DNA of 51,650 bases from Clostridiales bacterium (GCA_015056265.1 SVGR01000002.1:1-51650); one strand, 5' to 3'. Counted from the first letter of the stretch, positions 1 to 11,190 are shown. Program-made: numbers and translations. The notes: generated by a model from the sequence alone, not told the origin.

Positions 1-207
1 TATCGTCCCCAGTTCTTCTTCCGCACCACTGACGTGACCGGCTCCATCAAGCTGCCCGAAGGCGTTGAAATGGTAATGCCCGGTGACAACGTGGAAATGG
101 AAGTAGAAATCATCACCCCCATCGCCATCGAACAGGGTCTCCGCTTCGCTATCCGTGAAGGCGGCCGTACCGTGGGCGCCGGCGCTGTGGCCCGTATCGC
201 CGAATAA
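1..207 (+). CDS. tuf: Elongation factor Tu, C-terminal end (partial)
   Basis: The window opens inside this gene; the last 68 codons are present and end at TAA. EF-Tu carries aminoacyl-tRNA to the ribosome in a GTP-dependent way. The visible part is the end of the third beta-barrel domain, with the family-typical stretches [22 protein letters not shown] and the closing [13 protein letters not shown]. It is followed within 20 bases by a strong terminator, so it is the last gene of its operon (usually rpsL-rpsG-fusA-tuf, outside this window). Identification is secure because the C-terminus is very conserved. Confidence 0.97.
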   Translation, partial: YRPQFFFRTTDVTGSIKLPEGVEMVMPGDNVEMEVEIITPIAIEQGLRFAIREGGRTVGAGAVARIAE

Positions 208-223
208 TTCGAACAGAGTTTTC

Positions 224-253
224 ACCCGCTGAAGTTCGCTTCAGCGGGTTTTT
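224..253 (+). terminator. Rho-independent terminator after tuf
   Basis: Perfect stem ACCCGCTGAAG / CTTCAGCGGGT with a TTCG tetraloop, followed by five T. It lies 17 bases after the tuf stop codon and is a textbook intrinsic terminator. Confidence 0.93.
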
Positions 254-260
254 GTTGCGC

Positions 261-287
261 AAAAAAGCCCGGCTAATGCAGCCGGGC
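261..287 (-). terminator. Rho-independent terminator for the minus-strand nuclease-like gene
   Basis: Read on the minus strand: stem GCCCGGC / GCCGGGC around a 7-base loop, then six T. It sits just past the stop of the convergent EEP-family gene, back to back with the tuf terminator. Confidence 0.88.
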
Positions 288-304
288 CGAAACACATGGA
301 GAAT

Positions 305-1060
305 TCAGTCATCCTTCCATACGGCATGGATGAAATCGTGATCGGAATAATAGATACCGCCCCGTGCTTGATGCAGCACTTCCAGATCGAATGCATCCTT
401 TGGCTGATTGGTCAGGATGTAGTCAATCTTGTTGTTTTGCAGACGTCCGTAGGCATGGAAAGAGCCGGGAATATCCGCTGTGATATCCTGAACGCAGGAG
501 GCCGTGATCAATTGGTAGGCGGGATCAGCGGGCTGAAAATTGAAATCTCCGGTGATGAAAAGGGGCAGAGAATAGGTCGCTATCAATTGCGCCGCTTTAC
601 TCAGTACCAGGGATAGCCCCTTTTTTCTGGCATCGTCCCCTTCGTGATCCAGATGAGTATTCATCACATACAGCATTTTGCCGCTGGCATGATGATAGAA
701 TTTCCCCCAGGTGCATACGCGCGGACAGATGCTTTGATCTGCGTACCGGCTGCCGGGCACATAGGGGGTGGGGCTGAGCCAGAAAGTTTCCTCTGCCAGG
801 CAGAGATAGGAGGATTTTTTATAAGCTATCGTGCAGGATTCGCCGGAGAGATTTTTCTCCCGACCGACGCCCAGAAAACCATATTCCGGCAGGCTTTGGG
901 AAAGATGATCTTTGGTAACGGGCAGCATTTCCTGAAAGCACAGAAAATCTGGCGCTGCATCCCGCACAAGATTGATAATATAGGGCAAACGATAAATCAG
1001 ATGATGGGGGCCGTCCTCCGGCGCGGGATAACGGATATTCATGGTCATGATCGATGACAT
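305..1060 (-). CDS. Endonuclease/exonuclease/phosphatase (EEP) family protein
   Basis: 251 residues, no signal peptide, so probably cytoplasmic. The EEP-fold metal-site motifs appear in order: N-terminal MNIRY, FLCFQE (metal-binding Glu) near residue 42, NTHLDHEG (His/Asp), TGDFNF (catalytic Asp/Asn), KIDYIL, and C-terminal YSDHDFI with the catalytic Asp-His. This layout fits a Mg-dependent phosphodiesterase/phosphatase. Relatives include sphingomyelinases, DNase I-like enzymes and many uncharacterised proteins, so the substrate cannot be named. The start at 1060 is supported by AAAGGAG about 10 bases upstream. It is transcribed divergently from gpr and ends convergent with tuf. Confidence 0.85.
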   Translation of the reverse strand: MSSIMTMNIRYPAPEDGPHHLIYRLPYIINLVRDAAPDFLCFQEMLPVTKDHLSQSLPEYGFLGVGREKNLSGESCTIAYKKSSYLCLAEETFWLSPTPYVPGSRYADQSICPRVCTWGKFYHHASGKMLYVMNTHLDHEGDDARKKGLSLVLSKAAQLIATYSLPLFITGDFNFQPADPAYQLITASCVQDITADIPGSFHAYGRLQNNKIDYILTNQPKDAFDLEVLHQARGGIYYSDHDFIHAVWKDD

Positions 1061-1083
1061 GATGATTCAACTCCTTTGTCAGC

Positions 1084-1112
1084 ATTATATCAGCATACGC
1101 AGCCAAATACAA
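1084..1112 (-). promoter_or_regulatory. Sigma-A type promoter for the EEP gene
   Basis: On the minus strand TTGTAT - 17 bases - TATAAT. The -10 is perfect and the -35 weak. It lies 24 bases upstream of the start codon. Confidence 0.65.
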
Positions 1113-1119
1113 GAACCGA

Positions 1120-1150
1120 TGAATAAAATCTTGCTTTTCTGATCACAGTA
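1120..1150 (+). promoter_or_regulatory. Possible forespore (sigma-G/F-like) promoter of gpr
   Basis: TGAATA - 18 bases - CACAGTA lies 21 bases before the gpr start. It resembles the forespore sigma-G pattern (-35 around TGNATA, -10 CATNNTA) with one -10 mismatch. No sigma-A promoter is visible on this strand in the same gap. gpr is a forespore gene in Bacillus. The assignment is inference from a motif match. Confidence 0.45.
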
Positions 1151-1171
1151 GAAACAAGGGGGGGAAGAATT

Positions 1172-2098
1172 ATGCAGATCAGAACGGATCTGGCCATGGA
1201 GAGCCGTGCCTGTGCGGGCGGATTAAAAGGAGTAACAACACGCACCGCCCAGAACGGGCGGATGGAGGAAACATACGTGACCATCGAAACGGAGGAGGCC
1301 GCCAAGAAACTGGCCAAGGCTTGCGGCAGGTATGTGACGTTGTCCCATCCGGAATTGGCCCGGGCAGATGTGGAGGAACGCAAAGAAATCGTCAGGGCAC
1401 TATCGAAAATCATCAGGGATATGCTGCCGGGAAATGGGGATTTGATGATCGTGGGCCTGGGCAACCGGCATATTACGGCGGATGCACTGGGCAGCCGGGT
1501 GCTGGAAAGCTTATTGGTAACCCGACACTTGCGACAGGTAATAGAGCCGGAGCTGCAGGGAAGGCTGCGGGGGGTATGTGCCGTGGCGCCTGGGGTATTG
1601 GGGATTACCGGCGTGGAAACAGCAGAAATGGTGCAGGGCATTGTAGAGAAGGTGCATCCCTCGGCGGTGATTGCTATTGACGCCCTGGCGGCCCGCGAGA
1701 CGGGACGTATTTGCACGACCATTCAGGTGACGGATACGGGGATCCGTCCCGGCAGCGGGGTGGGCAATCACAGGCGGGGGCTGACACAGGATACCCTGGG
1801 TGTGCCGGTGATAGCAATCGGGGTGCCCATGGTGGTGTATGCTGCGGTGATCGCCCGGGATGCGCTGAGCATGCTGCTGGAAGATTTCGACGCTGAGGAG
1901 AATGAGCATGCCGTGGCGGCAGATGCGCTGGCAGACAAGGTGACCAGGCAGGGACTGGGGGATTTGGTGGTGACGCCCAGGGAGGTTGATTGCCTGGTGG
2001 GCAAGGTCGCCCAGATTATTGCTGCCGGGCTGAATCAGGCGCTGCAGCCCCGGCTATCGGAGGAAGAAATTTTGTTGCTTTCGCATGATGGGCCTTGA
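1172..2098 (+). CDS. gpr: Germination protease GPR
   Basis: 308 residues. GPR is an aspartic-type protease made in the forespore as a zymogen; on germination it cleaves the small acid-soluble proteins (SASP) that protect spore DNA. Family landmarks: N-terminal IRTDLAMES (the propeptide processing region), VGLGNRHITADALG near residue 95, AVIAIDALAAR near 170, and VTDTGIRPGSGVGNHR near 190, which holds conserved Asp residues. The start at 1172 follows a G-rich ribosome site. spoIIP follows directly, as in many Clostridia and Bacilli. This is direct evidence for an endospore former. Confidence 0.96.
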   Translation: MQIRTDLAMESRACAGGLKGVTTRTAQNGRMEETYVTIETEEAAKKLAKACGRYVTLSHPELARADVEERKEIVRALSKIIRDMLPGNGDLMIVGLGNRHITADALGSRVLESLLVTRHLRQVIEPELQGRLRGVCAVAPGVLGITGVETAEMVQGIVEKVHPSAVIAIDALAARETGRICTTIQVTDTGIRPGSGVGNHRRGLTQDTLGVPVIAIGVPMVVYAAVIARDALSMLLEDFDAEENEHAVAADALADKVTRQGLGDLVVTPREVDCLVGKVAQIIAAGLNQALQPRLSEEEILLLSHDGP

Positions 2099-2127
2099 TG
2101 GGACATATGCTATTCTGGGGTGATAGC

Positions 2128-2958
2128 ATGCGGATATATGTGATTTCCTTGAAACGGGCGCTGGCATGGGTTATGGCAGGGGCCCTTTTTATGATGGCGG
2201 TGCAGGGCGTGAGAGGCTATTATGGGGAGGAGCTGTATTCCGCTAGGGCAGTTTCCATTGATCTGACCGAAAAGAAGGACGCGGGCTTTACCCTGGAGGT
2301 AATTGCCGTTCGGCAACCGGATGAAAAGCAATACCGGGTATTTATCTATCACACCCACACCTACGAGGCCTATGAGATGGCAGATGGGCAGGTTTATACG
2401 CCTACAGAAACATGGCGCACTGCGGACGCACAGTTTAACGTTTGCCGGGTGGGAGAGGCACTGGCCCAGGAATTGCGCAAGGCGGGCCTGCATGTGACGC
2501 ATGATACCGCAGCCTATGAAATGCCGCGGCTGTCCACTGCCTATTCCCGCTCTTTGGAGGGGCTGCAGCGAGCGGCAGCAGAAGGATATGATCTGTATAT
2601 TGATTTGCATCGGGATTCCTATTCACAAGGAAACGGCCCCAATATCATATCGGTTAATGGGCAGGCAGCAGCCAGATTTTTGTTCCTGATCGGTCAGGGG
2701 ACGGGAACAGGATTTGATGAAAGGCCGGATTGGAGAAAAAACGCGGAGACGGCCAGAATCATTTCTGATGCCATCAACGCCCAGGCAGAGGGCCTGAGCC
2801 GGGGCGTCAGCTTGAAAAGTGGGCGCTATAATCAGCATGCGGCATCCCCCTCCATGCTGATTGAAGCGGGCAATAACAAAAATACATTGACAGAGGCATT
2901 GGCGGCGGTTCCATGCCTTGCGCAGGCCATTTGCCGGTATTTTGATGGGCTGGAATAG
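2128..2958 (+). CDS. spoIIP: Stage II sporulation protein P
   Basis: 276 residues from the chosen ATG. SpoIIP is an amidase/endopeptidase that works with SpoIID and SpoIIM to thin septal peptidoglycan during engulfment. An N-terminal membrane anchor (ALAWVMAGALFMMAVQGV) is followed by the amidase-like domain with IYHTHTYEAYE near residue 73, YIDLHRDSY near 159 and MLIEAGNNKN near 245; these carry the presumed zinc-binding His and Glu residues. The frame stays open back to 2095, overlapping gpr, but GGGGTGAT ending 7 bases before 2128 favours this ATG and puts the hydrophobic segment at the N-terminus. No terminator separates it from gpr, so they are probably co-transcribed. Confidence 0.93.
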   Translation: MRIYVISLKRALAWVMAGALFMMAVQGVRGYYGEELYSARAVSIDLTEKKDAGFTLEVIAVRQPDEKQYRVFIYHTHTYEAYEMADGQVYTPTETWRTADAQFNVCRVGEALAQELRKAGLHVTHDTAAYEMPRLSTAYSRSLEGLQRAAAEGYDLYIDLHRDSYSQGNGPNIISVNGQAAARFLFLIGQGTGTGFDERPDWRKNAETARIISDAINAQAEGLSRGVSLKSGRYNQHAASPSMLIEAGNNKNTLTEALAAVPCLAQAICRYFDGLE

Positions 2959-2960
2959 AA

Positions 2961-2989
2961 TTGCCAGGATCAGCTTTTTGTGATATACT
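2961..2989 (+). promoter_or_regulatory. Sigma-A promoter for the membrane protein/murI pair
   Basis: TTGCCA - 17 bases - TATACT, directly after the spoIIP stop and 28 bases before the next start. Good match in both boxes and optimal spacing. Confidence 0.75.
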
Positions 2990-3017
2990 GAAATGAATCA
3001 CAAAAGAGGGAGAAACC

Positions 3018-3608
3018 ATGATGAAATCCTGGTGTTTAAATCAGATGCGCAGGGAATACAGGGGAAAAATCTGCCTGTGTATTTTGTGCGCAGCAATTTT
3101 TCTTGCCTTGGGGCTGATCCTTTTGATGATTGGAAGCGATGGGCTTTCCGGACGTCAGCGGCAGCCGGTAGCCATCGGATGCCTGGCAGCGGCCGTATTA
3201 TGCTGCGGGCTTTATCTTGCCATCAGTGATCAGAAATGGCTGTTTTCCCATACGGCCCTGGGGCGCTTTTTGAAAGGCATGGGACCCCAGGATGCCGTGC
3301 TGGATCATCTGGATCGGCAGGCGGCCCAGGCCGTGTGGATCAGCCCCGTATTCATGCTTACGGAAAAATGGCTGATACTGTTTTTGCCGTCCCCATCCCG
3401 GCTGGATCCCTGGCGGAAGGTGACCCTTCCGATACCAAAGTCCAGCCTGTTTCTGCTTCGGTACAGGAAGGAGCGCAAGGGATACAAAGTGCTGGTTGAC
3501 TTTCAGCAGAACGGGCATCCATTGTGGGTATTTCTGGAAAAGGAAGCGGATATTCGTGCTCTGCAGAGATGGACACAGATACGGGAGATGGAAGCGGATG
3601 AACAATGA
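3018..3608 (+). CDS. Small two-helix membrane protein of unknown function
   Basis: 196 residues; I do not recognise a family. Two hydrophobic helices lie near residues 15-37 (CLCILCAAIFLALGLILLMI) and 50-72, with a short loop between them. A soluble C-terminal half of about 120 residues follows, rich in Lys/Arg/Trp (SRLDPWRKVTLPI, SLFLLRYRKERKGYKVLV). This resembles small bacterial proteins with a PH-like beta domain behind a membrane hairpin, which is only a guess. GAGGGAG precedes the start. The end overlaps murI by 11 bases, so the two are translationally coupled and share the promoter at 2961. Confidence 0.75.
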   Translation: MMKSWCLNQMRREYRGKICLCILCAAIFLALGLILLMIGSDGLSGRQRQPVAIGCLAAAVLCCGLYLAISDQKWLFSHTALGRFLKGMGPQDAVLDHLDRQAAQAVWISPVFMLTEKWLILFLPSPSRLDPWRKVTLPIPKSSLFLLRYRKERKGYKVLVDFQQNGHPLWVFLEKEADIRALQRWTQIREMEADEQ

Positions 3609-4368
3609 GAAAAATCTGGCCCCCATCGGGTTTTTTGATAGCGGCGTGGGCGGTGTAAGTGTGCTGCGGGAGGCGGTGGCACGTTTGCCTCACGAGCGCT
3701 TTGTTTTCTATGGAGATACCCTTCATGCTCCTTACGGAACCAAATCCCCGGAGGAAGTTCGCGCCCTTTCGGTGAAGGTGATGGAGCAGCTGCTGGCAAA
3801 GGGCTGCAAGGCCATTGTCATTGCCTGCAACACCGCTACCAGCGCCGCTGCCGCGTACCTGAGGGAATGGTATGATTTGCCCATCATTGGAATGGAGCCG
3901 GCGCTAAAACCAGCATCTCTTTTGCATCGGCAGGGGATCGTGCTATCCTTGGCGACGCCCGGCACCATCGCCGGGGAAAAATATGCCCGGCTGATGGATC
4001 GGTTCGGGGAAGGGGTGGTATCGCTGCCCTGTCCCGGGCTCATGGAATATGCGGAGCGGCTGGAAATGGAAGGGGAAGGGCTGCGTGGATATCTTCAAGG
4101 GCTGTTTGCACCCTATCGGGATCAGCCGGTGAAGGCCGTCGTGCTGGGCTGCACCCATTATGTCTTCCTCAAAAAGGCGATCGGTGCTTTTTTCCCCGAT
4201 ACGCCTTTGATTGACGGCAATGAGGGAACTGTGCGCCAATTGATCCGCCGGCTGGCAGAAACGGGACGCCTGGCACCGGATGATGCAAAGGGCGGTGTGG
4301 AGCTGATTTCCTCCGGGGGCCCGGAGGCAGAAGATGTGATGCGTCGATTGCTGGAACAGAACGCATAA
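3598..4368 (+). CDS. murI: Glutamate racemase
   Basis: 256 residues, the usual length. Interconverts L- and D-glutamate to supply D-Glu for peptidoglycan. Motifs: GFFDSGVGGVSVLRE at the N-terminus, FYGDTLHAPYG, the first catalytic cysteine in IACNTATS near residue 78, and the second in VLGCTHYVFL near residue 185. The frame is open upstream to 3496, but homology starts at the ATG at 3598, which has GGGAGATGG before it. It overlaps the preceding membrane-protein gene by 11 bases. Confidence 0.96.
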   Translation: MNNEKNLAPIGFFDSGVGGVSVLREAVARLPHERFVFYGDTLHAPYGTKSPEEVRALSVKVMEQLLAKGCKAIVIACNTATSAAAAYLREWYDLPIIGMEPALKPASLLHRQGIVLSLATPGTIAGEKYARLMDRFGEGVVSLPCPGLMEYAERLEMEGEGLRGYLQGLFAPYRDQPVKAVVLGCTHYVFLKKAIGAFFPDTPLIDGNEGTVRQLIRRLAETGRLAPDDAKGGVELISSGGPEAEDVMRRLLEQNA

Positions 4369-4452
4369 TCCGGAAAACACAGATAAACGACAATTCCGGG
4401 GAAAATGTTACATATTCTTCTGATAATGAACTGGCGCAAGACGGTAAAGATA

Positions 4453-4461
4453 TGCTATAAT
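4453..4461 (+). promoter_or_regulatory. Extended -10 promoter for the DegV gene
   Basis: TGC-TATAAT, an extended -10 with a perfect hexamer, 42 bases before the start codon. No convincing -35 lies 16-18 bases upstream, which is normal for extended -10 promoters. Confidence 0.65.
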
Positions 4462-4502
4462 ACTTCGGGTGAATCTAGGAAAACAATCAAGAGGAGATTA
4501 TC

Positions 4503-5345
4503 ATGAAAATCAAGATTACTGCTGACAGCACCTGCGATCTGTCTGCGGAATTGCTGGCCCGTTACGATATCACGACCATTTCGCTTACCGTGATCAAGGC
4601 GGGACAGGCCTATCGGGATGGGGTGGATATTCAGCCCCAGGATATTTTTAGCCATGTGGATCAGGGCGGCGCCCTGTGCAGCACCTCCGCTGTCAATGCA
4701 GAGGATTACCGCTTTTTCTTTGAAAAATGGATCAAGGAATATGATGCGGTGATTCATATCAATATTGGTTCTGGTTTTTCTTCCTGTTATCAGAATGCTA
4801 CAATTGCCGCTGCAAATTTTACGAATGTGCATGTGGTGGATAGTATGAATCTTTCTACCGGCCAGGGGCTGTTGGTGATTGAAGCGGCCCAAATGGCCCG
4901 GGACGGCATGAATGCACTGGAAATCTGTAGCCGGCTTAACGCTATCCGGGGCCGGGTGCAGGCCAGCTTTATCTTGGATCGATTGGATTATATGCAGAAG
5001 GGTGGCCGCTGCTCTGCGGTGGTGGCGCTGGGCGGAAAGCTGCTCAAAATCAAGCCCTGCATTGCCGTTCGGGAAGGCAGCATGGGCATGGTGGAAAAAT
5101 ACCGGGGAAATTTTGCCAAATCTGTGGAGAAATACGTGAAAGATATCCTGAAGGATAGAAAGGATATCCGCACCGATCGGGTGTTTATTACCCATACCCC
5201 GGTGGATGATGAGGCCGTTCAGGCGGCCCGTGAGGCCGTTGAAAAATACGGCGAATTTAAGGAAGTGCTGGAAACCAGTGCCGGCTGCACCGTGTCCTGC
5301 CATTGCGGGCCGGGAACGCTGGGCGTGCTGTTCCTTTGTAAGTAA
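4503..5345 (+). CDS. DegV family (fatty-acid binding) protein
   Basis: 280 residues. DegV/FakB-type proteins bind one fatty acid between two domains and, when paired with the kinase FakA, present it for phosphorylation. Family signs: ITADSTCDLS at the N-terminus, the TSAVNAEDY segment near residue 60 and the ligand-contacting SSCYQNA near residue 95, then LDRLDYMQKGGRC and VFITHTPVDDE. GAGGAG precedes the ATG. It is monocistronic, with its own extended -10 promoter. Whether it serves fatty-acid uptake here is unknown, because no fakA is in the window. Confidence 0.9.
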   Translation: MKIKITADSTCDLSAELLARYDITTISLTVIKAGQAYRDGVDIQPQDIFSHVDQGGALCSTSAVNAEDYRFFFEKWIKEYDAVIHINIGSGFSSCYQNATIAAANFTNVHVVDSMNLSTGQGLLVIEAAQMARDGMNALEICSRLNAIRGRVQASFILDRLDYMQKGGRCSAVVALGGKLLKIKPCIAVREGSMGMVEKYRGNFAKSVEKYVKDILKDRKDIRTDRVFITHTPVDDEAVQAAREAVEKYGEFKEVLETSAGCTVSCHCGPGTLGVLFLCK

Positions 5346-5775
5346 GAAAACACCGCGGGGCTCTGTACAGCGCAAAACGAAGCATGCCTCTGCGGCCCCC
5401 GTACCCCCGCACCAGGGACGTTATCCCTGGCCCCATCTTCGGACGGAGAAAGCTTTATTAACAAACAATTTCTCGATGAGGCAATAGAGAACGAACGGTA
5501 AAGACATAGTTAGCTCCACAGGCAGGGCGACAATGCCGCCCGCCGGATGCTCAGAATCCGGGAAACCCAAATATTGGCGAAGGAGAAAGCTCACTTTCTC
5601 TCTCGCCATATTTTTATGGTTTAGCGCTGCCCATGGAAAACTGTATTTCTTCTTTGTGTCTCTGTGTTCCGTGCTGAAAATCCATCGTTTTAGACGTTTG
5701 TGTTTTCGAAAGGCAGAGTCCAGAGGAGGAATTCCTCTGGCGTGGGGTATAGGGGCTGCGGAAGCCGCTGCTTCG
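5346..5775 (+). repeat. Composite intergenic repeat, copy A
   Basis: This gene-free stretch has three parts that reappear in the same order and orientation at 32550-32860. Part one is a GC-rich segment (GCGGGGCTCTG, later CCCCCGCACCAGG and the palindrome CCAGGGACG/TTATCCCTGG). Part two is a hairpin containing GGAGAAAGC and ACTTTC at 5575-5614. Part three, at 5700-5755, starts TGTGTTTTCG, then AAGGC and GAGTCCA, and holds the palindrome CCAGAGG / CCTCTGG at 5720-5740. No coding potential was seen. I infer a dispersed structured element, not a gene. Confidence 0.55.
5575..5614 (+). terminator. Hairpin with T-rich tail inside repeat copy A
   Basis: Stem TGGCGA plus GAGAAAG pairs with CTTTCTC plus TCGCCA, followed by TATTTTTAT. 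It can act as the terminator for the DegV transcript. The core GGAGAAAGC..ACTTTC is kept in copy B. Confidence 0.6.
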
Positions 5776-5850
5776 TTGTCACGCATATTTTTCAGATACA
5801 GTAATAGAATACCGGTTATTTGCTCATCCTAAAAGGAGACGGATTGCCTC

Positions 5851-5879
5851 TTCACAAATGGGAACATATGTGCTATAAT
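5851..5879 (+). promoter_or_regulatory. Sigma-A promoter of uvrA
   Basis: TTCACA - 17 bases - TATAAT, with an extended -10 TGC, ending 30 bases before the uvrA start. Strong match. No SOS (DinR/LexA) box was recognised by eye. Confidence 0.8.
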
Positions 5880-5909
5880 GCAACGGTAAGCAATCCTGTG
5901 GAGGCAGAA

Positions 5910-8720
<2,811 letters not shown>

Positions 8721-8753
8721 AAAAGCCTCCCTGCATTTGAGCAGGGAGGTTTT
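8721..8753. terminator. Bidirectional terminator between uvrA and the SpoIID-like gene
   Basis: Stem CCTCCCTGC / GCAGGGAGG with a 6-base loop, A-run before and T-run after, between the ends of two convergent genes. Confidence 0.9.
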
Positions 8754-8767
8754 ATCGTCCGGTAGGT

Positions 8768-10474
8768 TTATTTTGCGTCGTCTCGGTTAACGAAGCTTTC
8801 CATCACGTAGCCCGTCACGTCATCCGTGCGCACCATCAGCCAATCCCCCAGATCAGAAAGGACGATCAATTGCTGGCCGTAATAGAGAAGCCGCAGCACG
8901 TCGGATTGTGTATTGGCTTCGGCGCGCATGTTCAGATAGGAATTGACCCCAATATTGGTGACCGATACGGTATATTGACCGGGGGCAGGGGTGGATTTGA
9001 GGGGCGCCGGGGTGGGCCGGGGTGTGGGTGTGGCCGCCGGGCCGGGCGTGACAAGGAAGCTTTGTTCCAGCGCTTTGGGAAGCTGATGGGTATATGAAAG
9101 GGTTTTCAGTTCCATCCCCGGATAATAGAAACGAAGGATTTGATCATAGGTCCAATTGTAATCCCGGGCCATGCACTGGGCGCCCCGCTGGCTCATGCCT
9201 ACGCCGTGGCCGTAGCGGCGGGATTGAATCGCAAAATAATCATCCGTTTCTGAGACCGTGATGATTTCATTGCTGCCGCCGTTGATGGACAGGCCAAGGG
9301 CGCTTTCCACCAAGGGGAATACATCCAGCGCAATCACCACCGGCTGGGCCAGCGGCTGCATTTTGGTCCAGGTTTCCCGGGTCTGAGGCTGAGGCGCAGG
9401 GGTTGGGGGCGGCGCAAACATGGAGATTTCCTCTTCCACCTCTTCCGTAATCAGCCGTCGGCCCTCCACATTTAGGGAGAGTTTCAGCAGGGTCATGACT
9501 TTGGAGGGGGAATCCTGATAGAGGGGGACCGCCATTTCGGCGTTTTCAATGCCTGTCACCCGGATGTAGTTCACATCCCCGTCATAGCCCATGGATTCCA
9601 TGGTTTCAGACAGTCGGCCCAGCACTTCGTCCTGCAGCCGGCCCAGGCCGGATGCATCGGCCATGCGCTTGGGCAGCAGGGCGGATTTGACCACGCTTTC
9701 TTTATTCTCCACGTCGTAGGGATCATCGAACATTTGCAGATAGCCGTAATCCCCGCCGTCATTGCCCCAAACATGGTGTACCAGTTCGGTTTGCCCGCCG
9801 TTGCTGGCGGAATAGTAACAATTGGCCATCAGGCCCTTGTAATATCCGCAGACGCCTTTGGTTTCCTGTACGGCTTGGACTGCGCTGGTGTTTTCTTTCT
9901 TCACGCCATAATATGCCTGATCGTTGGTGTTATCCACCACGTCATAATCGGCGTGGGCGCCCACACGCTTCATCACATAGGTTCGGGCGGCCACAGCCTG
10001 GGCCTTGAGGGCTTCCAAGGGGAAGGTATCGCTCATTTCATATGGCACCACTCCCAGCAGATATTCCTCCACAGGGGCATGCAGCACCGGGCGGATATGG
10101 CCGTTATTGATAGTCAATACCAGATCCCCGGGATGCAGTTCATAGGCGCCGTTGATGCGCAAGCCGTTTTCTTCCCCCTGGGGAACGGCATGCCGGGTGA
10201 GGGTAAGGGTTTTGCCGGCGTCAAAGGCCATGCCCTCATAGTAGACCATGAGTGTGCCGGTGGCGCTGGAAATCACCAGATCGCTGCCCCGCTGAAAGGC
10301 CATACTGCCCAGAGTATAACTGCCGTCCAGGGAAATTTCTACCCGATTGGTAAGATTCAGCCGGGTGAGCAGCACCCGCACAACACCGGATACGGTTTGC
10401 GCCCGGGCGGGGATTGCGATGGGCAGCATCACCATTACCAACAAAAGGCAGAGCCATTTGACTGATTTTTTCAA
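8768..10474 (-). CDS. Secreted SpoIID/LytB-domain protein with C-terminal SH3
   Basis: 568 residues. SpoIID-type domains are lytic transglycosylases acting on peptidoglycan glycan strands, during spore engulfment or in vegetative wall turnover. An N-terminal signal peptide (KWLCLLLVMVMLPIAIPARA) leads into the SpoIID domain: VEEYLLGVVPYEMSD near residue 137, ALKAQAVAARTYVMKR, and GHGVGMSQRGAQCMARDY near 410. An internal Pro/Thr-rich linker (PGPAATPTPRPTPAP) precedes an SH3 domain at about 500-568 (SYLNMRAEANTQSDV). The start is TTG at 10474 with GAGGAGG 6 bases before; an earlier in-frame TTG at 10489 lies in the ribosome site. It is longer than sporulation SpoIID, so a vegetative or spore-coat role is also possible. 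Confidence 0.88.
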   Translation of the reverse strand: MKKSVKWLCLLLVMVMLPIAIPARAQTVSGVVRVLLTRLNLTNRVEISLDGSYTLGSMAFQRGSDLVISSATGTLMVYYEGMAFDAGKTLTLTRHAVPQGEENGLRINGAYELHPGDLVLTINNGHIRPVLHAPVEEYLLGVVPYEMSDTFPLEALKAQAVAARTYVMKRVGAHADYDVVDNTNDQAYYGVKKENTSAVQAVQETKGVCGYYKGLMANCYYSASNGGQTELVHHVWGNDGGDYGYLQMFDDPYDVENKESVVKSALLPKRMADASGLGRLQDEVLGRLSETMESMGYDGDVNYIRVTGIENAEMAVPLYQDSPSKVMTLLKLSLNVEGRRLITEEVEEEISMFAPPPTPAPQPQTRETWTKMQPLAQPVVIALDVFPLVESALGLSINGGSNEIITVSETDDYFAIQSRRYGHGVGMSQRGAQCMARDYNWTYDQILRFYYPGMELKTLSYTHQLPKALEQSFLVTPGPAATPTPRPTPAPLKSTPAPGQYTVSVTNIGVNSYLNMRAEANTQSDVLRLLYYGQQLIVLSDLGDWLMVRTDDVTGYVMESFVNRDDAK

Positions 10475-10539
10475 GCAAATCCTCCTCAATAACCAATGAT
10501 TCCACAGAATAAACGGATGAACGATGGGGTTTTATCCTG

Positions 10540-11190
10540 TCAGCCATTGATTTTATACAGCAAATTGAAATCCCTCACCGTGGACAGGGCCACCCAAAAG
10601 AGGGCATGGGTCTGCTGCCAGCCGCAGATCAGATCCTGCCGGTTGCGGATGGGGGAGATGATTTCGCTGCCGGGGATGCATTCCCGTACTGCATCCCGCA
10701 CACGGGGATCGGCGCTTTCGCTGTAGGGATCGGCGGCCAGTACCTGCTTTTCGCCGTTTACGATTCGGGCGCCGGTCAGTGCCACAATATGCCCCACCCG
10801 AAGATTGCACAGGGCGGCATTGCCCTGCATCAGATGATCGTGCAGGGTATCCAGATCGTTGCGCAGCCCGTCAAAATTGTAGGAAAAGCCGCATTTTTCT
10901 GCCATTCCCTTTTCCTGCATGGCGGCCAGTAATGCAGGCCGGTCGGTGCCGTCGTCGCCGCGGCCGCCGTTCTCACAGGAGAAATCTGCCAATTCCTCCG
11001 GGATCACCCGCTCTCCATTCAGGAAGCAGGCGGCGTGGGCGATGGAGAATATCCCGCATCCTGCATTGCTCAGCGTTTCGCCGCAGCCCTGGTACTCGTA
11101 GGGGTGGTTCCATTCCCGGCTGCGCTGATTGCAGATATCATAATGTGTGCCCTGATAATCCACGGTGATATATTTTCCGGTTGCATTCAT
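10540..11190 (-). CDS. C39-like papain-fold protein, cytoplasmic
   Basis: 216 residues without signal peptide. The pattern GCGIFSIAHAACFLNGE near residue 45 (Cys at the start of a helix) and GHIVALTG near 132 (His) match C39-like cysteine-peptidase folds. A late DPYSES segment could give the third catalytic residue. Substrate unknown; whether it is an active peptidase is inference. AAAAAGGAG lies 9 bases before the ATG. It is upstream of the SpoIID-like gene with a gap of only 65 bases and no terminator, so the two are likely one transcript. Confidence 0.7.
   Translation of the reverse strand: MNATGKYITVDYQGTHYDICNQRSREWNHPYEYQGCGETLSNAGCGIFSIAHAACFLNGERVIPEELADFSCENGGRGDDGTDRPALLAAMQEKGMAEKCGFSYNFDGLRNDLDTLHDHLMQGNAALCNLRVGHIVALTGARIVNGEKQVLAADPYSESADPRVRDAVRECIPGSEIISPIRNRQDLICGWQQTHALFWVALSTVRDFNLLYKING

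Noticed and set aside
296-1057. Two plus-strand frames opposite the EEP-family gene
   Set aside because: The minus strand encodes all EEP metal-site motifs and has a ribosome site and promoter; the plus frames have none.
5533-5832. Short frame in the gap before uvrA
   Set aside because: Lies in the composite repeat, has no ribosome site, and its sequence is conserved with copy B as structure rather than as codons.
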